Source: Acanthamoeba castellanii str. Neff (taxonomy: Eukaryota > Discosea > Longamoebia > Acanthamoebidae). Taken from it: 64,000 nucleotides of DNA. Below, piece after piece: positions 55,501 to 64,000 of the stretch. The stretch's first letter is position 1, and the number at the start of each line of letters is the position of its first letter. Made by a program: the position numbers and the translations under genes. The DNA lies in contig NW_004457245.1 of NCBI RefSeq assembly GCF_000313135.1, forward strand, positions 105,710 through 169,709. The letters run 5' to 3'. Under the pieces are notes generated by a model. That model was not told where the DNA came from. It did not search any database and worked only from the letters and a program-made list of their open reading frames with translations.

Positions 55501-56823
55501 CTTCGTTCGCGGCGTTCTCGTCGCCCACGGGCGGCAGCTCGCCGTGTTTGTCCTGGTAGGCCAGGAGGGCCTGGAAGCCAAAGTGCAGCTGCTCGGCGCG
55601 CCCGATCTTGGCAAAGTCGCTCATCGTGAACTCGCCCGGCGTGAGGAAGGACTTGGCAAGCGACGAAAACTTGAGCTCCTTGGGCACCTTCACCTGCTGA
55701 ACCACGCCTCCGCGCTCGTACGCCGTGTAACCCGTGGTATCGAGCGCAATCTGGAAAGTATAAGGCCCTGTAGGCAGACGGCAGCTAGGGTGAGCACAAA
55801 AGGTGCGTGATGAAGGATCAGGATGGCTGGGGCGTACCAGTGACGGTGACCTTCACCGGCTTGGCGCTGTTGAGCTCCGTCATGCCCTCGACCTCGTCGA
55901 AGATCACTTGGTCGCCGTCCTCCAGACCGTGCCTGCTCTCGTCGTGCACCGTAACAATAGCGGGGTTGTCCTGCAGGACGGAAGTAGAGCTTCGGTTTAG
56001 AGACAGGCGCACACTGTACAGTCCGCCTTCCTGCACACGCCGCACGCAATACCTGGCTGATCGAGCTGATGATGTGTCTTTCGGGCTCCTCGCCGTTGGT
56101 GTCCACCACGACGAAGCTGTCGCCAAAGTCGGTGAAGATCGTGCCGAAGAGACCCCTGGTCTCGGCCCAGCAGAAGGCGATGCGGTTGTCGTGGCAGTAG
56201 GTGCTCACCCTCGTCAGCTCGGAGGTGGACTTGGCGTTGGTCATCACCACGACCTGGAAAGAGGAGAGGAAGGCCTCGTCCAGGGCTCCCGTGTGGGCAT
56301 TCACGGTCACGTAAGGGTTGAGCTCAGCCACTCGGTGCACGCAGGCCTGTTCACAACCGTGCGTGAGCGTGACGTGCTTGCATGCGTACAATGCAGCACT
56401 TGCAAGAGAAGTGGTGAAGACGAACCTCAGCTCTGTTTTTGCCCACGTCTTCCTCAAACAGGTAGAACTGCGATGAGAGGTCGCTCAACACTGCCGCTTC
56501 AGTGTCATGGAGAGTCACGGACTTGACGCCAGCGAGGACCACATTCTTGGCTGGTCCAATCCCAAATGGGTTGTGGAGAAGAGTTCACGGTCAGGCGGGA
56601 ACACCAAAACAACGCTGCCTCGCATCTTTATCGATCAATAAAGTCGTAATAAAGAGGAAAAAAAGAGCGTACCAATCTCGAGGCCCAGACCCTTGACTCC
56701 GCAGATGAGCACGTTCGTTTCGGCGAGCTTCTTCATGGTCTCCAGTCCCAGGACGTAGACCTGGCGCGAGTACAGTCCCAAATCCAATTTGGACGTAGTG
56801 CGCGCTCGGGCTGGCAGGTGCAT
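52563..56823 (-). CDS. UBA1: Ubiquitin-activating enzyme E1
   Basis: Start chosen at 56821-56823 ([26 protein letters not shown]), because the conserved GLYSRQ block follows and no better upstream start is evident. Seen: inactive adenylation half ([15 protein letters not shown] joined to [16 protein letters not shown]), first-half block [20 protein letters not shown], active adenylation half ([40 protein letters not shown]), catalytic-Cys block [24 protein letters not shown], second catalytic-cysteine half-domain, and C-terminal ubiquitin-fold domain ([30 protein letters not shown]), stop TGA at 52563. It adenylates ubiquitin with ATP, forms the Cys thioester and passes it to E2s, in the cytosol and nucleus. 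Size (about 1000 residues) and order are standard. Many short introns. Confidence 0.93.
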
Positions 56824-58930
56824 CGCGTAGTGAGCACACCCAACGAAGCTGCAACAAGTGCAAGCGTATAAGAAGGAGAGAGCAGTGCGTACAGGTGAGA
56901 AGGCGCTCCTTTCGCACGTCGGCTTTGCCAGCAGCGCGGTCATCTGATTCGGTGCTTTGCTGTAAAATTCAAATTTTGGAAGATGAAGAGAAAAATGAGA
57001 AATGACACAAGAGGGTGAGGGTCTTGGCCACGTGCAATCAACCACGCAAGGCCCTGAACACTCCACAACGAGCGGCAGTGATAAACAAAAGAAACATGAC
57101 AGAGTAATCATGCAAAAAGACCATCACCCTACTGATTTGCCATCCGCGACAAGTCTTGAACTTACCTCGTGGGTGCGCTTCATCGCTAGCGTAGCAGTCG
57201 ATATGCAGTGGCTGTATATCTATTGAATATTGGGCTGGCTCGTGTGTCACGACGCGCAGATGTAGCAAAAAGAATAGATGGCAAAAAGAGAAAATAACAG
57301 CTTTGTGCCTTTGAAATATTTCTTAGAAATGTCTGAAACACCAGCAAACGTTGTTCATTCCACACTGCACACACACTGCATACTTGGTGGTCGTAAGGTA
57401 ATCACGCGCAAAATCAACAGCCATGACAGGTTTGCTCAATCGAGGAGATGGACGTAGATGCCAGCGTGCCATGCACCATTCGAGGCGCGGGCTGGCATGA
57501 CCGCGTTGGACCACGCCGTCGGCGCTGTCGGCTCCTTCAGGAAGTCGTGCTGCTGTTGCAGCCCTTTCTTGTAATGCACGCCGCGATCATGATCGGGCAT
57601 AAACAGATGTGCTGTAGGCCGCACCGACGCCCATTAGCGGGAACACTGACGAGAGTACGAGGAGAGGAGGCACTCGTGGGCCGTAAAAAGGAAATACAAG
57701 AAAGAAAAAGAAAATGTGCCACAAGTGCATCTGAGTGCGTTGCCTCGAAGTCTTCTTCGCCATCTTTTTGTCTCGTCCCTCTCTCGATTTCTACCCCTGC
57801 AATGAAGAGGCCTTTTCTCGCGCTACCAACAATAACGAGAAGAGGAAACACCCCAGAGTTTTACCTCACCCTCTAGGGGAGGCGGTCATGCACGCATCTG
57901 TAGATGGGCTCTCGTGGTACGTCCGCACACGCAGCGCCGACGTGCTCACGCCTCGCGGCCTTTGTTCGCCAACCATCGCTATAATCTCTGTGGTTGATCG
58001 AAAAGGCCTAGAGCGCGAGCCGCTCCGGCGTCGCAGATGGCCCGCGCAGCAACTGTTGGCGCCCGCTCAGCTGGTGCTGTCGAGTCCTCCTCTTTCGCGC
58101 GGTCGCCCGGCCTCGTCTCGTACACTTCGCCTGTGCATCGCCTGAAGGTACGCGTCGCTTTCGCTCTCAAGAGGCGCGGTGCACCGTTCTTTTTAGTATA
58201 TCTTTGCGATTATGATCATCACAGCGACGGGTGCTGGCGAGATGCGCGACACAGCAGCGGTGAAGACGCCCCCACCGCCATCTTCTTCTCCTTCTTCTTC
58301 CGTCTTCTCGGTACCTACCTACTACCACCACATCTCTCATCGTGGCCTCCATTGTCGGCCTATCACCGCGCGGCCCTGTACTATCTATCGAGCACCATCT
58401 ATCGTGTTCTATCGAATCTTATGTACTATCGTGTACTATCATCTATGATGTACAATGGTCTATTGATTCTCATCTTCTGTGTCTATTCTACAAGCTGTGC
58501 GTTTGCGCAGGTGGCGTACAATGGCGGTAGCGGGCCAAGCAGCTTGCAACGTCGGCCTCAGCAGCAACAACAAGGTCGATGACGTATCCTACTACGCGTT
58601 AGTACTAACCACGTTCTCAGACACCACTAGCATGCAGTACGCCATCTTCTCTTCCTGTTCCCGCTTCTCCTTTCCTTCTCTTCTTGTTTTCTTTTCGTTT
58701 CTTCTCCTTTTCGTTTCTTCTCGTTTTCTTCACGTTTCTTCTCTTTTTCTTCTTTTCCGTATTTGGTCATTGCGGTGTCCGCTCCGGATTTGGCGAGCTC
58801 GTGCTTTGACTGACGTGGCGGTGGTGCGGGGATCCAGGAAAAATTTCGAGGCATAGAGCACATTTCAACAACAAGCAACGAGCAGCACGTACAAAGCAGC
58901 AACAACAAAGGGAGAGACGATACTATCACG
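56824..58930. other. 2.1-kb stretch without a supportable gene
   Basis: This is one of the largest gene-poor intervals of the window. It contains the 5' flank of the E1 gene and several unrelated open frames. One short exon-like segment on the plus strand (58037-58147, MARAATVGARSAGAVESSSF, ending at a GTACGC donor) has codon bias like coding DNA, but no downstream exon joins it in phase. CTATCG-type repeats occur at 58378-58450 and a TTTTCTTCTTC-rich tract at 58640-58760. Nothing else recognised. Confidence 0.4.
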
Positions 58931-60270
58931 ATGAACGGGTTCTCGCTGATCGCGTTCTTCTTCTTCGCCCTCGCGACTGTTTTCGGTGCTTCCGCGACTA
59001 TCAACAACACCAACACGACCAACGCCGTCGTCGTTGAGATGCATAACGCGACCCACCCCACCATCTTCAACACCATCTTCTTCTCGGCTTCTGGGAACGA
59101 CATCGTGCCTCGACCGGTCATGGGCTACGACATCGTCCATCGCCTAGTCGAGGCCTTGACGAGTACGAGCAGCAGCCCCTTCAACGGCCACCTCCCCCTT
59201 TTCTTCATGAAGGGGGTCGAGAGGACGACTCGCCCTGGACCATTCGAGGGCAACAGCGCCTTCTACTTCAACTTCAACTTCGAGAAGAAGAACAACAACG
59301 TCGAGCCGGCTCGTCCCGGACCTCTTAACGTCAACGACATCTTCGTAATCTTCTGCAACAAGATCAATAATAATAACAACAACAAGGAGATCATCATCAA
59401 CAGCAACTCGTTCGCGACCCTCGAGCAGGACGTCGCGCCCGGCCTGGCCCGCGGCTTCGCGACTCAGGTCGAGGTCGAGACCGAGTTGGGCTCGCGCAAG
59501 GCCTTGTCGCCATCATCATCGGTCAAGCGGCACCTCCAGGCCCTCGGGGCCTTCCTCTACTCGGCCCTCCCGTCGAGGCCCACACTCCTCCCCTCGTCGT
59601 GGCCGTCGGTTGAGGTGTCCTCGTGGGCTACGACTACTACGCTTCCGTCAGCGCTGGCGGGAGTCACCAACATCGCGGTGCCGCGGTGGGTGGCGATGTT
59701 CGCGGCGCAGGTGGTCGGAAGCGGACTGCTCTACGCGGTCTACCTGTGGGCCATGAAGGACTCGCTCCCCGCGCCCCAAGCCCCGGCCCCGGTCCTGACG
59801 CTCCGCCGCTTCGTGAGCGCATCCCGCCGTCGCCACAACGCCGCAGGCCAGACCGCCGCCGTGGCCGTGCCCCAGGCCCCCGTGGTCCGGCCCCCGTGGT
59901 CGAGGCCCAGCAGCCCGCCGCCGCCGCCGCGTTCCAGGCCGCCGTGGTCGTGGCCATGTCCCAGCAGGCCACCGCCGCCGTGGCCGGCGTGCTCCAGGCC
60001 GCAGTGGTCCTGTCCATGACCCGGCAGGCCGCCGCTGCCGAGGCCGCCGAGGCCTCTGAGGCCGCGGCCAGAGAGAGGGACGCGCACCTCAGAGCGCATA
60101 TCGCGCAGCTGGCGTGGCTCGAAGAGGTGCTCTACACGCCGCCGCCGGAGCAGCCCGAGGGCATGGACATGTGCATCTGGATCTCCATGCGGCGGCTGGA
60201 AGAGGAAAGGAGCCTCGCGGAGGCCACATACGCTTGGCACCGCTTCCTGGACGAGCAGAGGAAGCACTAG
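58931..60270 (+). CDS. Asn-rich secreted/membrane protein, unrecognised, with a frame break
   Basis: Start MNGFSLIAFFFFALATVFGASA at 58931, a signal peptide. The first third is rich in Asn/Phe/Thr (FEGNSAFYFNFNFEKKNNN; NKINNNNNNKEIIIN). Then follow a positively charged helix (VKRHLQALGAFLYSAL) and a hydrophobic segment WVAMFAAQVVGSGLLYAVYLW that could span a membrane. After PQAPVV the frame shifts; the continuing frame is alanine-rich (AAAAAFQAAVVVAMSQQ) and ends with a helical tail AEATYAWHRFLDEQRKH and a stop at 60268-60270. No known domain is identified. If the break is an assembly error the protein would be about 446 residues. No introns seen. Confidence 0.5.
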
Positions 60271-60650
60271 TGCGTGGCCCGACCAAGTATGTGCTCCCAA
60301 ACTTATTCTTTATGTTTATATTTGTTTTGAGGTCGTTCGCTAACGTCTGCATCAACGAACACCACAGACACCAAGAACAAAAACAAAAACAAAAACAAAA
60401 AAATCAGGTCAGCCCCACGAGTCTTCGGTCTCCTCTCTCTCCCTCTCTCTCTCGACTTGCGGCCCGCCGCGCTCGACAACGATGCGGCCACTACAACGTG
60501 AACGTCGTCCAGCGCAACAAAAAAAGTATGTATGATGATGTGAGGGGGTGGCGTGTCTTCTCTGCTTACTAAAGCTTGTGGTTTCCTTCGTCACACACAG
60601 AAACGCTGAGACGCAACTCTTCCCCATTCCACACTTCAATCATCTTCGTC
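60271..60650. other. Intergenic region
   Basis: 380 bases holding the 3' flank of the preceding gene (an ACAAAAACAAAAACAAAAACAAAAA tract near 60375-60400) and a CTCTCTCT-rich patch (60432-60456). No gene recognised. Confidence 0.4.
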
Positions 60651-60982
60651 ATGGATTCGAGCAAGTGCTATGACTTGGCCAGCAGCGCGCCCTTCCCGTA
60701 CGTCTCTCCCCACTCACCCGCTTTACGGTTCATTCGTTTGGTGGTCATCGTGAGTGCTCATTCTATCTCCACCCCACGTCAACAGAGGAGGGAAGTGAGT
60801 CGCGCCTGGCCCGCAGCAGCGGTGGCATGTTCCGGGCCGAAGCAGAGCCCGATGCGCCCACCGCGCTCGCTCAAGGAGCGAGCTCCAGCATCCGTCCTAT
60901 CATCATCATCATACCCGACTGCCCCACGCTGGGGCAGTCCCTTGTGTCGTGTCGTGTCGTGCCCTCTTGTAGTGAGTGTTAA
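60651..60982 (+). CDS. Possible small two-exon gene, unrecognised
   Basis: ATG at 60651 starts MDSSKCYDLASSAPFP, followed by a good GTACGT donor. An acceptor at about 60788 (ACAGAG) would continue in frame with EGSESRLARSSGGMFRAEAE and PDAPTALAQGASSSIRP, ending at TAA 60980-60982 or in a further GTGTC-containing intron near 60945. The acidic, hydrophilic product of about 70 residues matches nothing I know. Support comes only from splice signals and composition. Confidence 0.28.
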
Positions 60983-61167
60983 GGCCCTGTACTTGACGCT
61001 GCGCGAGCCTCTCCTCCCTCTCTTCTCTCATTCTATTTGTTTCTTCTCTTCTCTTCTCTTCTCCCTCGCCACTCTTCCCTCGCGCGCGTCAGGGTGCATG
61101 TAACGTAATAAGAAAAATAAACTTTATTTATTGATAAATGAGTGCAATTTGCGTACACTCTTTGTTG

Positions 61168-61558
61168 TTAATCTTTCTTCCTTCGGATGGTGTCGAGGTC
61201 TGCCCAGTCGGGCTTCTTCCACTGGTCTTGCAAGTGCGACAGCCCGTGGTGCTTCAGCTTCTCCTGCACAGCAAAAATAAGAATAGCAGATAAATATAAA
61301 TAACAATATAATAAAGAAAGAAGAGGTGGATGGGCGTACGGCGGTGCAAGCTCGGTAGCGCTCCCAGGAGGGCTTGCACTCGTCGGTCTGGGCCTCTCCC
61401 TTGACGAACTTGGCCAGCCATACGTGGAAGCACTGGTCGTGCTCCTCCTTGAGGTCCAAGCATGCTTCCGGCTTGGAAAAATCTATGCCCGAAAAATCAA
61501 GTGGTGGAGATGACGACGCATCGCCGGGTGCCGCCTCTTCCTTTGGCTGCTGGCTCAT
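61168..61558 (-). CDS. TRIAP1/Mdm35-like twin CX9C protein
   Basis: Start MSQQPKEEAAPGDASSSPPL at 61558. Core: a CX9C pair (C-LDLKEEHDQ-C) and, after FHVWLAKFVKGEAQTDE, a second CX9C pair (C-KPSWERYRA-C). An intron (donor GTACGC; acceptor GTGCAG) joins ACTA to EKLKHHGLSHLQDQWKKP, and the stop is TAA at 61168. The spliced protein is about 105 residues. Twin CX9C helix-hairpin proteins of the Mdm35/TRIAP1 group are imported into the mitochondrial intermembrane space by Mia40/Erv1 oxidation and escort PRELI/Ups proteins, which transfer phosphatidic acid or phosphatidylserine. The DLK-x-E-x-D-x-C-F-x-x-W-x-x-x-F-x-K-G pattern matches TRIAP1. The N-terminal ~25 residues are an extension. Confidence 0.82.
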
Positions 61559-61657
61559 ATGCTTTCGGTCTCTATCGATTGATTGGCGATTATGAGGATT
61601 TCCTGGTAGATCAGAGGCTAATAAAGAAAAAGAAAAAGAAATGCAACCACTCCCGTG

Positions 61658-63329
61658 TCACAGCGCAGGCGGCTGGTGATGCTGGTCCTCAAGGGCGGAG
61701 AGGCGCAGGGACAGTTGAGCCGCCTGGTCGAGGAGGGCCTCCTGCACCCCAGCCACTCGCGCGCCAGCGATGGCCTCTACGCCTTCGTCTTCGTCTTCGT
61801 CTTCGTCTTGCTCCGTCTCTTGGGCCGCGGCACCGTGCGACGTTGATGACGAGCCGACGCTATCGTAGGTGCGTGGCTGGGTGACGAACTTGGAGTGGAT
61901 GAGCTTGAGGTCGAGCGGCGTGGTGTCGGGCGCATGGTGCACCATGGCGATGACACCGACACGCTCCCCTTCACCATCATCAATGCACGTGTTGGTATTA
62001 ATGAACTACAGCCCACGCGCGCGCATGTGATGTGGGGGTGTGCAGTGAACGTACCGTTGTTGTCGAGAATCTTGGTGGGATTGCTGAACTCCCCACTGAG
62101 CTGCTGGTCCGAGGCTAGCATGGGCACGAACCGCACGTCGAGCAGGCCCACGGCCTTCACACGCCCGTCGAGCGCCACGTCCACCTGCACCAGCTTTTGG
62201 AACTGCCCGGGCGGCCCTGAAGAAATGACCCGCCCGCGCGCCCGAGTGGCGTTAGCCACAGCGGCCACGCCCGCGCTCGCGATCATGGCACGACGCACCC
62301 ACGGGGATGACCATTCGCCCGCCGGGCTTGAGCTGATCGATCAGAGCCTGCGGCACCTCTGTGGTTCGGATTAAGCGCCGACGTCAGCGTCGAGAGCCTG
62401 TCGTGAACAGCGCGTTGCGCTGATCGTGCGCACCTTCGGCTGCGGCGGCCACGTAGATGGCGTCAAAGGGTCCTTCCTCCTCCAGCCCCGCGAATCCGTC
62501 GCCCACTCGGACGTCGATGCGCTCCAGCAGGTCGGACGAGGCGCGCTCGATGTTGTCCAGCGACGCGCGCACGAGCTCGGGGATGTGGTCGATGGCGTAG
62601 ACGCGGCCGCGCGGCCCCACCATGTGCGCGAGGCACGCCGTGACGTAGCCCGAACCCGACCCGACGTCCAGCACCCGCGCACCATCCCCGCCGATCACCT
62701 CGGCCAGCAGATCGAGTCCGAACGCCACGATGTGAGGAGCCGAGATCGTGGCGTTGAAGCCTGCGAGATCGGAAAGAAAGGTGGTTTAGTGTTGGTTGTG
62801 TTTTGTGGCGAGAAGTGGTTTGGGAGGGGCGGAGGCACCGATGGGAGAGGCGGCGTCGTGGTAGGGGTTGCCGGCGACCACGAAGTGCGCGCGGTCCACG
62901 GCCAGCATGGCCCGCTCCACGCTGCCCTGCGTCAGATGAAACGACTCTGCGCAGCACGACGCGGCCAAGCATGAATCAATCATCTCTGCTGCTGCCCTAG
63001 CCCCCGGGGATTTCGGTACCCTTGAGCCGAGCCACCAGCTCTGCCAGGCTCTGGGGCTGAACATAAGGCCCGGCCTTCCTCGCCGTCGGCTTGGCACCGC
63101 CGTGGTGGTCTGTACCTGGGAGCAGACCGTTGGGCCTCAGGAGGTAAACCCTAAGGTAAAGGAGAAGAGAGGGGGGGGGGGGTGTAATTACCAGAGGTGG
63201 AGCGAAGGCGCCAATAAAGGAGGGCAGCGGCGGCAACGCCGCTTGAGGCGGCTAACAGCAGCGCAAGCCGGCCGCCTCGAGTTGCCAGAAAGGAGGCCGA
63301 GCTGCTGTTGCTTGCTTCACTCTCCATAA
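61658..63329 (-). CDS. Protein-L-isoaspartate O-methyltransferase with N-terminal hydrophobic segment
   Basis: Core motifs: [40 protein letters not shown], then SAM-binding motif [81 protein letters not shown] (split here; each block lies in a separate exon) and QKLVQVDV. These are the PCMT/Pcm family landmarks, an enzyme that methylates L-isoaspartyl residues to start repair of aged proteins. The C-terminal part carries a further ~100 residues ending HQHHQPPAL with an acidic tract. The start is uncertain: ATG at 63327-63329 gives [20 protein letters not shown] and a hydrophobic helix [10 protein letters not shown], but the junction to the next exon ([12 protein letters not shown]) is not in phase unless the poly-G run at 63172-63181 has an indel. 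If correct, the enzyme would be membrane-anchored or organellar. Confidence 0.8.
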
Positions 63330-64000
63330 TTTACTGACGCCATTTTCTCTTTCTTTCATTTTCACGCAAGCACTGTTGGCGTAGTGTCGGTCATTGGACC
63401 TGGTGCTAAAAGAGCTTTGTAGCTCACCCTAAGCTTTCAGCGTTGAAGCATGACACTGGACACAGCCAATATCTGGAAAAGGTGCTGTAATCTCTGAACA
63501 GGATCCAGAGATGGAGCCATCTGGATCCTCACAGCCCTGGCTCCAGCACCAGCAAGGTGTGGCAAGAGCACTCCATTGGTCGGTGTTAGGCGAGTTCAGA
63601 AGCAACGCCGTTGCCGTTGGGCGGAGTGTGAGCACAACGTCCCAACACAACCAAATGACGCAGCGTCAGGCGAGTGGTCACTTTTTTGCGGGAAATGGAG
63701 TTGAGCGGTTAAGTTTAAGATGGCGGCTCGACCTCGGGGCTCCGGAGGAGGGAGAAAAAGGGTCTTCAAGAGGCGTCAAGGTTGTTGGTTCTCCTTCACC
63801 TCCTCTTCACACCTTGCCATCGCCCACAGGTTTATGAGCTTTTACTTCCTTAGCGCTTACAGCCACCACGTTGGGAGAGACGTCGATTAGCGAACAGACA
63901 TGGTGCGCACAACGCTCTACACATTTTCGCACTACACCGCACTCCACAATTGAATGTCACTGCCATCTGCTGCGGATTTGAAATTACATTACGCACGATC
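63330..64000. other. Right-edge region without recognised gene
   Basis: 670 bases. One open frame (63511-63837, plus strand) and a minus frame (63429-63650) show no recognisable motif. Probably the 5' flank of the isoaspartate methyltransferase gene and the start of a neighbour beyond the edge. Confidence 0.35.

Noticed and set aside
52563..56823. Functional clustering of ubiquitin-related genes (E1, arrestin-like, UBR-PARP)
   Set aside because: The genes are tens of kilobases apart and interspersed with unrelated functions; no evidence of co-regulation.
57227..58930. Several short open frames suggesting an extra gene upstream of the secreted protein
   Set aside because: None joins to a second exon in phase or shows a known motif.

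Overview
The window is nuclear DNA of a GC-rich, intron-rich, very gene-dense eukaryote. Genes sit on both strands. They are cut by many short introns (about 50-200 bases) with GTACGT, GTGCGT or GTAAGT-like donors and AG acceptors, and intergenic spaces are often only 100-300 bases. Many introns are filled with GTGTC/GACAC-type simple repeats. Gene content (LRR proteins, a MAP kinase, Kazal proteins, a UBR/PARP protein, an arrestin-like protein, an ERGIC-53-like lectin) together with this intron style points to a free-living amoebozoan, most likely Acanthamoeba. That assignment is inference, not a database result.

Layout. 1-515 (-): 5' part of a C39-like peptidase running off the left edge. 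623-7953 (-): a large C2-RWD-PARP6/8-like ADP-ribosyltransferase carrying two UBR boxes. 8270-9945 (-): a MAP kinase. 10242-15453 (-): a P-loop/dynamin-like GTPase with a GT-A glycosyltransferase-like region. 15642-18624 (-): a partial second copy of an LRR gene, cut by an 80-base N gap (18625-18704). 18705-20214 (-): a partial second copy of the MAP kinase, cut by the same gap. 20427-23030 (-): an intronless secreted lipase with a beta-propeller-like C-terminus. 23344-29239 (-): the full-length PH-SAM-LRR gene. 29701-31579 (+): a CBS-domain protein. 31714-34211 (-): a multi-Kazal secreted protein. 34753-37377 (-): an ERGIC-53/VIP36-like lectin. 37708-38525 (-): Mediator subunit 21. 38624-39062 (+): DPM3. 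39210-41017 (+): adenine/adenosine deaminase. 41295-43385 (+): an unrecognised type I membrane protein. 43551-50199 (-): a giant coiled-coil protein. 50597-52320 (-): an arrestin-like protein. 52563-56823 (-): ubiquitin-activating enzyme E1. 58931-60270 (+): an unrecognised secreted/membrane protein with a frame break. 60651-60982 (+): a doubtful small gene. 61168-61558 (-): a TRIAP1/Mdm35-like twin CX9C protein. 61658-63329 (-): protein-L-isoaspartate methyltransferase.

The points most worth attention are: (1) the combination of UBR boxes, RWD, C2 and a PARP6/8 catalytic domain in one gene model, which would link N-degron or ubiquitin recognition to ADP-ribosylation; (2) the GTPase-glycosyltransferase fusion; (3) the repeated MAP-kinase...LRR segment whose two copies enclose different genes and are joined at an assembly gap; and (4) several single-base frame breaks in low-complexity coding sequence that look like assembly errors. 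Otherwise the genes are a mixed set of housekeeping functions (ubiquitin activation, transcription Mediator, dolichol-phosphate mannose synthesis, purine salvage, ER-Golgi cargo transport, protein repair) and signalling or secreted proteins. I see no operon-like functional grouping, apart from closely spaced divergent or tandem pairs such as MED21/DPM3.
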